A stretch of DNA of 38,039 nucleotides from an uncultured Acidiphilium sp. (GCA_902495325.1 CABUWK010000019.1:1-38039); one strand, 5' to 3'; numbered from the stretch's first letter, positions 6,288 to 15,105 are shown. Made by a program: numbers and translations. The notes: generated by a model from the sequence alone, not told the origin.

Positions 6288-9038
6288 ATGCGATCGGTCG
6301 GAAAGGCGGCAAAGCCGCGGGAAAATGCGGCGGAACAACGGGACGGGCTTTGGCGTTCTTACGGAAACGCAACGGAAAAGGACGGATCCGCCGTCGGCGG
6401 GACAGGGGCTTTGCGGGGAGAATTTCTTGCCCACGCCGCGGGAGCGGAAGAAGCGGTTTCCCGTTTTCGCTCGGATAAAAAGCGGGGGCTTGACGGAAAA
6501 GCCGTTTCGGAAAACCGTGCGAAATACGGCGCGAACAAGCTGACCGAAGAAAAAAAGAAAGGGTTTTTCCGTCGGCTTGCGGACGCGCTGTCCGAGCCGA
6601 CGCTTGTCATTCTCGAGTTCGCCTGGGCGGTGACCGTCGGGGTGAATATCGGAAAATATCTGAAAACAGGCAGTTGCGACGCGCTCGAATGTATCGGGAT
6701 TCTCGTCGCCGTCCTTCTTTCCGCGTTCCTTACCGTTTTTATGGAAGGTCGTTCGGCAAAGGCGTTTGAAACGCTCGGCAGGGTTTACGACCGCATCAGC
6801 GTCCGCGTTGTCCGCGGGGGCGAAACGGTTGTGATCGCCAAAGAAGACGTCGTGTGCGGGGACGTGGTGTTTCTCGGTACGGGCGACAAGGTGGTGGCGG
6901 ACGGGAGACTGATCGAAGCGAACGGACTTGCCGTAGACGAATCGATGCTGACGGGGGAGAGCATTGCGGCGAAAAAGCGCGCGGACATGCGGCTTCCCCC
7001 TTCCTGTCCTCTGGCGGAGCGGGCAAATATGGTGTACGGCGGAACTTTCGTTTCTTCGGGAACGGGGAAAATGCTCGTAACGGCTGTCGGAGACGAGGCG
7101 GAACTCGGAAAAATCGCGGAAACGCTGAAAGGGGGAAATACCGTTTCGGCACCGTTGAACGAAAAACTTGCCGGCATGGGAAAAAAGATCACCCTGATCG
7201 GCGCGATCGCCGCCGCGTTTGCATTCGTTTTGAACGTCGTGCGACTTTTTCTGACGAGCGATCTTTCCTTTTTTACCGTGCAGGATGCGTTTATCGAAGC
7301 GGTTGTTCTGATCGTTGCCGCCGTGCCGGAAGGGCTCCCGACCACTGCGGCGATCGCTCTGAGCCTGAACGTTCTGAAATTGGCGAAGTCGAACGCGTTG
7401 ATCAAAAAACTCGTTGCGGCGGAAACGATCGGCGCCGTCGGCGTGATCTGTTCGGACAAGACGGGAACGCTGACGGAAAATCGCATGAAAACGGAAGAAC
7501 TCGTTTGCCTTTCGCCCGAAAGCCGACGGGCGGCGGTGCGAAATATCTGCCTGAATTCGATGGCGGAACTGAGAAAAGAGAAGGGGAAAACGGCTTTTTT
7601 CGGCTCGGCGACGGAGTGCGCGCTTTTGGAATATGCCCGTTCCCATGACGGAACGGATTATAGAAAATTGAGAGATAAAGAGCTTATAGACCTGCTTGTC
7701 CCGTTTTCTTCCGAAAAGAAGCACATGGTGACGGCTGTGAAGGGAGACGGCGTTTATCTGAAGGGCGCTCCGGAAGTCGTGACCGGTATGTGCGGGGACG
7801 ACGAAGGGGTGAAACGAAAACTTCTCTCCGCCGCTGCCGGAAAGCAGGCGGAGGCGAAACGGTGCATCGCGTTCGCGCATAAAAGAGAGGGCGAGAAAAC
7901 TTTCCGTCTCGACGGGTATGCCGTCATTGCGGATCCCGTTCGTCCGGACGTCGCGCGGGCGGTTGCCGATTGCGGGGCGGCGGGCATTTCCGTCGTGATG
8001 CTCACGGGGGATAATCTCCATACGGCGAAACGCGTGGCGAAGGAAGCGGGTATCCTGCAAGGCGGCGGGCTTTGCCTGACGGCGGGAGAAATCGAGGCGA
8101 TGAGCGACGAAGGGGTCATGAAGATCCTGCCCGAACTGAAAGTCGTTGCGCGCAGTACTCCCGCAACGAAACTGCGGATCGTGGATCTGTATAAGAAAAG
8201 CGGAAAAGTCGTCGCCGTGACCGGGGACGGCGTGAACGATGCGCCCGCGATGAAACATGCCGATATCGGCATTGCGATGGGGTCGGGATCGGAGATCGCG
8301 AAAGAAGCGGGTGACGTGGTCCTTCTCGACGATTCTTTTTCCACGATCGTCCGCGCCGTATCGTTCGGAAGGAACATCTACCGCAACTTTCAGAGGTTTA
8401 TCACCTTTCAGCTGTCCGTCAACGTGACCGCGATGCTTACGGTGATCGGAAGTCTGCTGGCGGGGCTGCCGGGTCCTTTCAACGCCCTTCAGCTGTTGTG
8501 GATCGATATCATCATGGACGGTCCGCCTGCGCTTACTCTCGGGCTCGAACGGGGAAGTGACCGGCTGATGGGGGAAAAGCCCGTCGGGAGAGAAGAGAGC
8601 ATCGTCACCCTTCCGATGCTTCTGAAAATCGTTCTGCACGGGCTGTTTATGGCTGCGCTCGTCCTCGGGGAATACCTGTTCGATTTTATCGGGGCGGGAA
8701 GGGAAAGCGTGCCGACCGTCATCTTCTGCATGTTCGTTCTCTTTCAGTTGTTCAACGCCTTCAACTGCAGGAAACCGGGCAGCGAAAGTCTGTTTTCGGC
8801 AGGGGGAAGGAACGGGCTTATGCCCGGCGTGTTCGCCGCAACGTTTGCGTTTCAGGTCGCGATCACGCAGTTTCTGGGCGGATTTTTCGGCACGACGCCT
8901 TTAAGCTTTTCCGTATGGCTGAAGACGATCGCCGTTTCCTCCACCGTCATTCTTTTCTCCGAATGCTGCAAACTCCTTTCCCGTGCGAGGGAAAAGTTGC
9001 GGGGCGGTCTTCGCAGAAACGATGCTATAAGCCGATAA
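6288..9038 (+). CDS. P2-type cation-transporting ATPase (calcium-pump-like)
   Basis: The 916-residue membrane pump would use ATP to export a cation, most likely Ca2+. All catalytic landmarks are present: TGES (222-225) in the actuator domain, PEGLP (347-351) in M4, DKTGTLT with the phosphorylated Asp at 390, MLTGDN, and TGDGVNDAP (645-653). It has an N-terminal cation-ATPase domain (about residues 45-115) and hydrophobic pairs before the actuator, around the PEGLP motif and in the C-terminal third, as in P2 pumps. The M5/M6 region (SVNVTAML, then LLWIDIIMDGPPAL) resembles plasma-membrane Ca2+ pumps, but the usual Asn before the conserved Asp of M6 is Asp. The first 40 or so residues look non-conserved; an internal start would be possible, but the SD favours 6288. 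It appears to be a single-gene unit. Confidence 0.9.
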   Translation: MRSVGKAAKPRENAAEQRDGLWRSYGNATEKDGSAVGGTGALRGEFLAHAAGAEEAVSRFRSDKKRGLDGKAVSENRAKYGANKLTEEKKKGFFRRLADALSEPTLVILEFAWAVTVGVNIGKYLKTGSCDALECIGILVAVLLSAFLTVFMEGRSAKAFETLGRVYDRISVRVVRGGETVVIAKEDVVCGDVVFLGTGDKVVADGRLIEANGLAVDESMLTGESIAAKKRADMRLPPSCPLAERANMVYGGTFVSSGTGKMLVTAVGDEAELGKIAETLKGGNTVSAPLNEKLAGMGKKITLIGAIAAAFAFVLNVVRLFLTSDLSFFTVQDAFIEAVVLIVAAVPEGLPTTAAIALSLNVLKLAKSNALIKKLVAAETIGAVGVICSDKTGTLTENRMKTEELVCLSPESRRAAVRNICLNSMAELRKEKGKTAFFGSATECALLEYARSHDGTDYRKLRDKELIDLLVPFSSEKKHMVTAVKGDGVYLKGAPEVVTGMCGDDEGVKRKLLSAAAGKQAEAKRCIAFAHKREGEKTFRLDGYAVIADPVRPDVARAVADCGAAGISVVMLTGDNLHTAKRVAKEAGILQGGGLCLTAGEIEAMSDEGVMKILPELKVVARSTPATKLRIVDLYKKSGKVVAVTGDGVNDAPAMKHADIGIAMGSGSEIAKEAGDVVLLDDSFSTIVRAVSFGRNIYRNFQRFITFQLSVNVTAMLTVIGSLLAGLPGPFNALQLLWIDIIMDGPPALTLGLERGSDRLMGEKPVGREESIVTLPMLLKIVLHGLFMAALVLGEYLFDFIGAGRESVPTVIFCMFVLFQLFNAFNCRKPGSESLFSAGGRNGLMPGVFAATFAFQVAITQFLGGFFGTTPLSFSVWLKTIAVSSTVILFSECCKLLSRAREKLRGGLRRNDAISR

Positions 9039-9140
9039 ACGGCTGATTTCTTTGTGTAAAAAGAGGAAGGGCGCTATCTCTCCGACATGCCGCCGGACCA
9101 TGGTTCGTCTGATTCTTCTCCGGCATTTCGGAAAGAGGTT

Positions 9141-9166
9141 ATGAAAAGTAATTTATCGCATACACT
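9141..9166 (+). promoter_or_regulatory. Possible sporulation sigma-E-type promoter of ytxC
   Basis: CATACACT at 9159-9166 matches the sigma-E -10 consensus (CATACAMT) exactly, with a weak -35-like ATGA starting at 9141, 15 bp before the -10. The expected transcription start would fall at, or a few bases from, the ATG of ytxC at 9173, implying a leaderless message. The 8-mer alone could occur by chance once or twice in a window of this size. Confidence 0.35.
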
Positions 9167-9172
9167 ATATCC

Positions 9173-9901
9173 ATGGAAGAAATAACGGTTACGGAAAGCG
9201 CGGCGAACGATAAGAACGTCGGATATCTTCTCGCAACGCTCGAAAGCGCGGCGGACGATCTCGGCGGGAAAATTCTCCGCCATGCGGACGACGTGCGTTC
9301 CGTATTGACGATCCGCGTGCCCGAAGAGGGAGCGGATTATCTCAGAAGCGAAACGGAAGACCGCATTGCGGACGTGATCGCCGTGCGGTATAAATACGAG
9401 TTTTTTCGCAGGCGCGTCCGTCCGGACGGGATCGAGGGGTTGAAGCGGGAACTTCTTTTTTCCGCTCTCATCGCCGCCGATCTTGCCGAAGACAAGAGGT
9501 ATATCATGCGGAAACTGCGGCTTTTCCGCGAATATGCGATCGATGGGATCTGGAATTTCCGTCTCGGAGCGCTGAAAAGAAAATGGACGGACATCGTCGG
9601 CTATATTCCGGCTTATTTTGACGAAAAACGACTGAAAGATTTCATCGTGTATCTCGTCGGGGAAAAACGCGGAAGAAAGGTCGTGGTGGAAAACGGCAAC
9701 GTGTACGATAAAAATTTCAACCGTCTTCGCCGTTCCGATCTGATCGATGCGACGGGAGAGGGAAAACTCGTGCGGGAAGTGATTCTGTCCGGCGGCGGCA
9801 GTGTGGAACTGATCGGAAACGTGCCGTCTCTGGACGAAAAGTATCTGCGCGAATATTTCGGTTCGTCCGTCGTGTTTTCGGCGTCCCGCAGGGAAAGGTA
9901 G
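9173..9901 (+). CDS. ytxC: YtxC-like putative sporulation protein
   Basis: The 242-residue product has no signal peptide. Its central region (about residues 75-170), with a run of helices containing YKYEFFRRRVRPDGIEGL and FREYAIDGIWNFRLGALKRK, resembles the YtxC family of endospore-forming Bacillota. In Bacillus subtilis ytxC lies directly upstream of thrS, as here, and this synteny is the stronger part of the evidence. The molecular function of the family is not known to me. The ATG at 9173 is the first possible start: an in-frame stop lies at 9149-9151. No SD sequence precedes it, which is unusual among the well-marked starts of this region; see the candidate sigma-E promoter. Confidence 0.65.
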   Translation: MEEITVTESAANDKNVGYLLATLESAADDLGGKILRHADDVRSVLTIRVPEEGADYLRSETEDRIADVIAVRYKYEFFRRRVRPDGIEGLKRELLFSALIAADLAEDKRYIMRKLRLFREYAIDGIWNFRLGALKRKWTDIVGYIPAYFDEKRLKDFIVYLVGEKRGRKVVVENGNVYDKNFNRLRRSDLIDATGEGKLVREVILSGGGSVELIGNVPSLDEKYLREYFGSSVVFSASRRER

Positions 9902-10253
9902 AACCGTGCCGTCTCCCGCGATAAAAACGGAACGGATCTCTCTCTTGCGGGAGGGGCGGAACATGCGTTTTCCCGGCGGAGAAAGGAAACGGTTTGCGCA
10001 TGCCGGGCGGAAACGGAACAAAAAAACCGGAAAAAACGGAAAACGCGAAAAACGACGTCATAAAAGGTTGACGAAAAAGCCGAATAAGGTTATAATGGAA
10101 ACGTTACTTGGTCGAAGGGAAACGTGTTCGTACCCGTCGGCTGCGGCTTGCGGAAGGAAAATTTCGTCCTTGAGAAACGCTCGAGGGCGATTTTTGTCGC
10201 GCGGGGAAAGAAGAGAAATACAGGGGAAAGAAAAGAGAAGGAGAATCACGGTT
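9902..10253 (+). promoter_or_regulatory. thrS upstream region and leader
   Basis: This gene-free stretch holds a 7-bp inverted repeat with a long loop after ytxC (9913-9919 with 9947-9953), the thrS promoter (10068-10096) and a transcribed leader of about 150 nt. Clostridial thrS genes often have a T-box leader. I looked for the conserved T-box sequence (AGGGTGG-ACCGCG) and did not find it. Two small stems are possible (AAGGA with TCCTT near 10155-10172, and GCGA with TCGC near 10189-10202) without a clear terminator. The in-frame extension upstream of 10254 is an open frame only by chance. Confidence 0.5.
10068..10096 (+). promoter_or_regulatory. Sigma-A promoter of thrS
   Basis: TTGACG (10068-10073) and a perfect TATAAT (10091-10096) are separated by exactly 17 bp. 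Transcription would start near 10103, giving an untranslated leader of about 150 nt before the thrS ATG at 10254. Confidence 0.85.
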
Positions 10254-12191
10254 ATGCAGATTACGTTATCGGACGGATCTTCGCTGACGTTGCCGGAAGG
10301 CACGACGGTTGCGGGGATCGCGCAGTCGATCGGCGAAGGATTGAAAAAGAATGCCGTCGCGGGGGAAGTCGACGGCACGCTCGTCGATTTGTCGTATGCC
10401 GTCCGGGCAGACGCCAAAGTTAGGATCATCACGCTGAAGGATAAAGAAGGGCTCGATATTTATCGCCATACCTGCGCGCACGTGCTCGCGCAGGCGGTCA
10501 AATCCATTTACCCCACCTGTTCGCTTGCGATCGGACCGACCATCGAAAACGGGTTTTATTACGACGTCGATTTCAAAACCCCCATCACGCAGGACGCCCT
10601 CGCCACGATCGAAGAGGAGATGAAGCTCATTATCAAGGGAAATTTCCGGATCGAACGCTTCGAACTTCCGAGAAAGGAAGCGATCACCCTCATGACGAAG
10701 TTCAACGAGCCGTATAAGGTTCAGCTGATCAAAGATCTGCCGGAAGACAGCGTGATCTCTTTCTACCGTCAGGGCGATTTCACCGATCTCTGCCGCGGAC
10801 CGCACCTGCCTTCCACGGGCATGATCAAGGCGTTCCGCCTTACGTCCGTCACGGGGGCGTACTGGAGAGGGGATTCCAAAAACAAAATGCTCACCCGTAT
10901 TTACGGAACGGCTTTTGCGAAAAAATCCGCCCTCGAAGAATACCTCGCACGGGTGGAAGAGGCGAAAAAAAGAGATCACAACAAGATCGGCAGAGACCTC
11001 GGTTATTTCACGACGGTGGAAACCATCGGTCAGGGGCTTCCCGTAATGCTTGAAAAAGGGAGCAAGGTGCTGCAGGTCCTGCAGCGTTTTGTGGAAGACG
11101 AGGAGTATAAACGCGGCTACATTCTCACGAAAACTCCTTTGTTCGCAAAGTCCGATTTCTATAAAATTTCCGGGCACTGGGATCATTATCGCGACGGCAT
11201 GTTCGTGATGGGAGAAGAGGGAAAGGACAAGGAAGTGTTTGCCCTTCGCCCGATGACGTGCCCCTTTCAGTTCCAGGTATATCTCAACAAGCCGAGAAGT
11301 TATAAAGATCTTCCCATGCGGCTCGGCGAAACGTCCACACTGTTCCGCAACGAAGATTCGGGCGAAATGCACGGACTGATCCGCGTGCGGCAGTTCACCA
11401 TTTCGGAAGGGCATATCGCCTGTACGCCGGAACAGGTGGAAAGCGAGTTCAGGCACTGCCTCGATCTCTCGAAATTCATGCTGACCGCCGTCGGGCTGCA
11501 GGAAGACGTGTATTATCGGTTTTCCCGCCGCGACCCTGCGGACAAGAGCAAATACATAGGTTCCGACGAAGAGTGGGAGAATGTGGAAGGGTTCATGAAA
11601 AAGATCCTCGACGATTTTGAGATTCCCTACACGGAAGCGGAAGGAGAAGCGGCGTTTTACGGACCGAAGCTCGATATCCAGATCAGGAACGTGTTCGGCA
11701 AAGAGGACACCCTCGTGACCATCCAGATCGATTTCCAGCTCGCGAAGAGATTCCGCATGCTTTATACCGACGCGGAAGGGGAGAAAAAATACCCTTACGT
11801 GATCCACAGAACTTCTCTCGGGTGCTATGAGAGAACGCTTGCCTTAATGCTTGAAAAATATGCGGGCGCTCTTCCTCTGTGGGTCTCGGCTACGCAGGTT
11901 GCCGTGCTCGACGTTTCGGAAAAGAGCGAAGATTATTCGCGCGAAGTATTCGATCGTCTGCTGGCGGCGGGGATTCGCCCGTCCAAAGATCTGCGCTCGG
12001 AAAAGATCGGGAAAAAGATCCGCGAGGCGCAACTCGAAAAAGTGCCGTACATGCTCGTGATCGGCGAAGCCGAAGCGGTAAGCGGCGAAGTTTCCGTGCG
12101 GCGGAGAGACAAAGGCGATCTCGGCAAAATGAAGCTTGACGATTTCATTTCGCTCTGCCTGTCGCAGATCCGCTCCCGCGAGATCTGGTGA
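10254..12191 (+). CDS. thrS: Threonyl-tRNA synthetase
   Basis: The 645-residue product charges tRNA-Thr with threonine. Domains in order are: N-terminal TGS domain (residues 1-62, MQITLSDGSSLTLPEG), the editing domain with the HxxxH motif (HTCAH, near 73-77), and the class II catalytic core. The core carries the zinc ligands Cys (RPMTCPFQ), His (EGHIAC) and His (VIHRTSLGCYER, motif 3) and motif 2 (FRNEDSGEMHGLIRVRQFT). The anticodon-binding domain forms the last 100 residues. The start at 10254 is chosen because it begins the TGS domain and follows a GGAG-containing leader; the length is normal. A terminator follows at 12250-12279. Confidence 0.97.
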   Translation: MQITLSDGSSLTLPEGTTVAGIAQSIGEGLKKNAVAGEVDGTLVDLSYAVRADAKVRIITLKDKEGLDIYRHTCAHVLAQAVKSIYPTCSLAIGPTIENGFYYDVDFKTPITQDALATIEEEMKLIIKGNFRIERFELPRKEAITLMTKFNEPYKVQLIKDLPEDSVISFYRQGDFTDLCRGPHLPSTGMIKAFRLTSVTGAYWRGDSKNKMLTRIYGTAFAKKSALEEYLARVEEAKKRDHNKIGRDLGYFTTVETIGQGLPVMLEKGSKVLQVLQRFVEDEEYKRGYILTKTPLFAKSDFYKISGHWDHYRDGMFVMGEEGKDKEVFALRPMTCPFQFQVYLNKPRSYKDLPMRLGETSTLFRNEDSGEMHGLIRVRQFTISEGHIACTPEQVESEFRHCLDLSKFMLTAVGLQEDVYYRFSRRDPADKSKYIGSDEEWENVEGFMKKILDDFEIPYTEAEGEAAFYGPKLDIQIRNVFGKEDTLVTIQIDFQLAKRFRMLYTDAEGEKKYPYVIHRTSLGCYERTLALMLEKYAGALPLWVSATQVAVLDVSEKSEDYSREVFDRLLAAGIRPSKDLRSEKIGKKIREAQLEKVPYMLVIGEAEAVSGEVSVRRRDKGDLGKMKLDDFISLCLSQIRSREIW

Positions 12192-12249
12192 CCTCACGGT
12201 TTGCTCAATTAAAAAAGTCTTCGTATAAGGCGATAAATAAGCAAATTTT

Positions 12250-12279
12250 AAAAGCGATCGTCAAGGCGGTCGCTTTTTT
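12250..12279 (+). terminator. Rho-independent terminator after thrS
   Basis: An 11-bp stem (12250-12260 with 12266-12276, one G-T pair, five-base loop) runs directly into a T tract. It separates thrS from the pyridoxamine kinase gene. Confidence 0.85.
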
Positions 12280-12315
12280 GAAAATCCGTCCGGCGGACGG
12301 AAAGGAGAAAATATA

Positions 12316-13140
12316 ATGTCCGAAAAGAGAATTTTAACGGTGCAGGACGTCTCCTGCGTGGGACAGTGTTCGCTTACGGTGGCGTTACCGATCCTGTCCG
12401 CGTGCGGAACGGAAACGTGCGTATTACCTACGGCTGTCCTTTCCACGCATACGGCTTTCGAAGGGTTTACCTTCCGCGATCTCACGGACGATATCGCCCC
12501 GATTTCCGCGCATTGGGAAAAAGAAGGGATCGATTTCGACTGCATTTATACCGGTTATCTCGGCAGCAGAAGGCAGATCGACCTCGTAGCCTCTTTGAGA
12601 AAACATCTGAAAAAGGGCGGGCTGTTTATCGCGGATCCCGCGATGGCGGATAACGGAAAGCTTTATCCCGGGTTCGCTTCCGGTTTCCCGCTCGATATGA
12701 AACGGCTGATCGCCGTGGCGGACGCCGTTCTTCCCAACGTGACGGAAGCCTGTCTTCTCACCGGTACGGAGTATCGCGAAAACGGCGATAAAGAATATAT
12801 AGACGGACTTATCGGAAAGTTAAAAGAAATTTGCGGCGGCACGATCATCTTGAAGGGGTTGACCTATCAAAGCGGAGAGATCGGCGTTGCCGTTGCAAAG
12901 AGGGGAGAGGAAACGAAGTATTATTTCCATGAAAGGCTTCCGAGAATGTCTCACGGGACGGGCGATATTTACGCTTCCGTATTCACGGGTGCTCTGTGCC
13001 GCGGGTCGGACGCTTTTTCCGCGGCAAAACTTGCCGCCGATTTTACCGCAAAAGCGATCGCCGCGACGGAGCCGGAACATTTTTACGGCGTTCGTTTCGA
13101 AAAGGCGTTGCCTTATCTTACGGCTCATTGTGCCGGGTAA
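12316..13140 (+). CDS. Pyridoxamine/pyridoxal kinase (ribokinase superfamily)
   Basis: The 274-residue cytosolic kinase phosphorylates B6 vitamers to feed pyridoxal 5'-phosphate salvage. The N-terminus (ILTVQDVSCVGQCSLTVALPILSACG) is the signature of the PdxY/PdxK branch. IYTGYLGSRRQI, ADPAMADNGKLY and LPNVTEACLLTG are family segments, and MSHGTGDIYASVF near residue 215 contains the GTGD anion hole and catalytic Asp. Length is typical. A very strong SD (AAGGAG) precedes the ATG. It is followed after 30 bp by the permease gene; a small GGGAG/CTCCC hairpin (13144-13158) lies between them. Confidence 0.92.
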   Translation: MSEKRILTVQDVSCVGQCSLTVALPILSACGTETCVLPTAVLSTHTAFEGFTFRDLTDDIAPISAHWEKEGIDFDCIYTGYLGSRRQIDLVASLRKHLKKGGLFIADPAMADNGKLYPGFASGFPLDMKRLIAVADAVLPNVTEACLLTGTEYRENGDKEYIDGLIGKLKEICGGTIILKGLTYQSGEIGVAVAKRGEETKYYFHERLPRMSHGTGDIYASVFTGALCRGSDAFSAAKLAADFTAKAIAATEPEHFYGVRFEKALPYLTAHCAG

Positions 13141-13170
13141 AGAGGGAGTTTTTCTCCCGGACGGAAACAG

Positions 13171-14283
13171 ATGAAAAAAGTTCTTTTCTTTTTAAAAGCG
13201 CACGCGGTGCTTGCCGTGGCGATCGTTGCGGCGGCGGTTACCTGCTTTATTGTACCGCCCGACCGGGAATACGTCGGTTATTTCGATTTTCCGACTTTGG
13301 GGTGTCTGTTTGCCACGCTCGCCGTCGTATGCGCGCTCGGGAATATCCGTTTTTTCGAGATGCTGGCGAAAAAAATCGTGGTGAAGCTCAAAAATACGAG
13401 GAATATCGTTTTCGCGCTCGTTTTCATCACTTATTTCGGATCGATGATCCTTGCCAACGATATGGCGCTTATTACCTTTCTGCCGCTCGGATATTTTGCT
13501 CTTTCCCGCACGGGAAAGGAAAAATATATGGCGTTTACTTTCGTGATGCAGAACGTGGCGGCAAACCTCGGCGGCATGCTCACGCCTTTCGGCAATCCGC
13601 AGAATCTCTATCTGTATTCTTATTTTCATATCCCCGGCGGAGAGTTTTTCGCGATCATGCTTCCGACCTTTCTCGTCGCGCTTGTTCTGATCGTTCTTTG
13701 TTGTTTCTTTGTGAAAAAGGAACCTGCCTGGCTTACGGACGACGTTGCGTTTGCCGTAAACCCAAGGCGGCTTGCGTGCTATCTCGTGCTTTTTGTTCTG
13801 TCCGTTCTTTCCGTGATGCGGGTGTATCCCTGGTATATCGGCGTCGGGCTCGCCCTGGCAGGGGTTGCCGCGCTCGATGTAAAAGCCTATAAATCGGTCA
13901 ATTATTCGCTGCTCTTTACCTTTTGCGCCTTCTTTGTTTTCAGCGGGAATTTGTCGCGCATATCGGCGGTTCACGAACTTATAGGCTCGCTTCTTAATAA
14001 AAACGTGCTGCTGTTTTCCGTGCTTTCCTGCCAGGTGATCAGCAACGTTCCCACGGCAACGCTGCTTTGCCGTTTTACGAATGCTTATCCGGCTCTGCTT
14101 GTCGGGGTGAACGTGGGCGGACTCGGCACGCCGATCGCCTCTCTCGCAAGCCTGATCACTCTCGGCAGTTTCCGCGCGCAAGGCGGGAGAACGGGAAAAT
14201 ATCTGCTTTTGTTTTCCGCGATCAATTTCTCGTTCGTCGTCGTTCTGTGCCTTACGGGATACCTGTTTTTATACGTCGTCTGA
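13171..14283 (+). CDS. SLC13/ArsB-type (ion transporter superfamily) anion permease
   Basis: The 370-residue integral membrane protein has about ten hydrophobic segments. Two family signatures occur at matching places in the two halves: GGMLTPFGNPQNLYLY (about residues 129-145) and ISNVPTATLL followed by GGLGTPIASLASLIT (about 290-335). These are the re-entrant-loop motifs of the DASS/SLC13, CitMHS and ArsB/NhaD group, which move carboxylates, sulphate, arsenite or Na+/H+. The substrate cannot be told from the sequence. It lies between a B6 kinase and an rRNA methyltransferase with short gaps, so probably in one transcript. Confidence 0.85.
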   Translation: MKKVLFFLKAHAVLAVAIVAAAVTCFIVPPDREYVGYFDFPTLGCLFATLAVVCALGNIRFFEMLAKKIVVKLKNTRNIVFALVFITYFGSMILANDMALITFLPLGYFALSRTGKEKYMAFTFVMQNVAANLGGMLTPFGNPQNLYLYSYFHIPGGEFFAIMLPTFLVALVLIVLCCFFVKKEPAWLTDDVAFAVNPRRLACYLVLFVLSVLSVMRVYPWYIGVGLALAGVAALDVKAYKSVNYSLLFTFCAFFVFSGNLSRISAVHELIGSLLNKNVLLFSVLSCQVISNVPTATLLCRFTNAYPALLVGVNVGGLGTPIASLASLITLGSFRAQGGRTGKYLLLFSAINFSFVVVLCLTGYLFLYVV

Positions 14284-14299
14284 AAAGGAGAAATTCCCG

Positions 14300-15088
14300 A
14301 TGCTGATCTGTCCGAACTGCGGGAAAAAACTGGATAAAAAAGGAAACGCTTTCGTCTGCGCCGGCGGACATTCGTTCGATCTCGCCCGGCAGGGGTACGT
14401 CAATCTGTTGCCCGTTTCGGGGAAAAAGAGCGAAAACCCCGGGGACAACGCCGTCATGACCGAGTGCCGCAGACGATTTCTCGAGAGCGGTGCCTATGCG
14501 CCCCTGCGCGACTTTCTGTGCAGAACGCTGAAAAAATACCGTCCGCAAACGGTGCTCGACTGCGGCTGTGCCGAGGGGTATTACACCCGTACCTTAGCGG
14601 AAAATTTCCCTTGCGTTTCCGGATTCGATATTTCGAAAGTCGCCGTGCGCCTTGCCACGGGCGCGGATAAAAAAGCGACGTATTTCGTCGCGAGTGCGTT
14701 TTCGCTACCCGTCCGCGATCGTTCGTGCGATGCGCTCACGCGTATTTTCGCCCCGGATGCGCCCGAAGAATTTCTGCGCGTGCTGAAAAGGGGCGGCGTC
14801 CTTCTCGAGGTCGTTCCGGGAGAGAATCATCTGATCGAGCTGAAAAAGATTTTATACGACGATGTCCGCCCGAACAAGATTCCCCCTCGGGAAAGAAAGG
14901 GGATGCGCCTTGCGGAAGAAGAGGTGGTTTCGTATTCGTTCGATCCTGCGGCGGAAACGCGGCTCGCCCTGTACGGCATGACCCCTTACGCTTATAAAAC
15001 GGGACGAAAGGGAGAGGAGAAACTCGCCGCCGCGCCCGTCTGCCCGATCACGGCGGAATTTATCGTCCGCACATACGAAAAAGAATAA
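14300..15088 (+). CDS. RlmA-family 23S rRNA guanine-N1 methyltransferase
   Basis: The 262-residue product has the RlmA layout: an N-terminal zinc finger (CPNC near residues 4-7, later C and H in VCAGGHSFD), followed by LARQGYVNLL, the hallmark of the family. A Rossmann SAM-binding domain follows (VLDCGCAEGYYT, about 90-101; GFDISKVAV). It should methylate N1 of a guanine in a 23S rRNA hairpin (G745 or G748 in RlmA I/II). Some members confer tylosin resistance, but which position is modified cannot be decided here. An SD (AAGGAG) lies 17 bp after the preceding stop. The transcript ends at the hairpin at 15105-15149. Confidence 0.9.
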   Translation: MLICPNCGKKLDKKGNAFVCAGGHSFDLARQGYVNLLPVSGKKSENPGDNAVMTECRRRFLESGAYAPLRDFLCRTLKKYRPQTVLDCGCAEGYYTRTLAENFPCVSGFDISKVAVRLATGADKKATYFVASAFSLPVRDRSCDALTRIFAPDAPEEFLRVLKRGGVLLEVVPGENHLIELKKILYDDVRPNKIPPRERKGMRLAEEEVVSYSFDPAAETRLALYGMTPYAYKTGRKGEEKLAAAPVCPITAEFIVRTYEKE

Positions 15089-15092
15089 ACAG

Positions 15093-15105
15093 AATGCTAA
15101 GCCTA
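15093..15105 (+). repeat. Third copy of the 13-bp motif AATGCTAAGCCTA
   Basis: This is identical to 2679-2691 and the reverse complement of 2587-2599. Here it is a single copy between the rlmA-type stop codon and the terminator stem. Confidence 0.7.

Noticed and set aside
6189..8639. 816-codon open frame on the minus strand opposite the P-type ATPase gene
   Set aside because: It is a shadow of codon bias in the GC-rich gene. The plus-strand frame has every P-type ATPase motif, while the minus frame is Arg/Phe-rich with no recognisable domain.
9906..10253. N-terminal extension of thrS by 116 codons from a GTG at 9906
   Set aside because: The extension is Arg/Lys-rich without homology, spans the thrS promoter, and the ATG at 10254 begins exactly at the TGS domain.
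10103..10253. T-box riboswitch before thrS
   Set aside because: The conserved AGGGTGG-ACCGCG element and a terminator/antiterminator pair were looked for and not seen.
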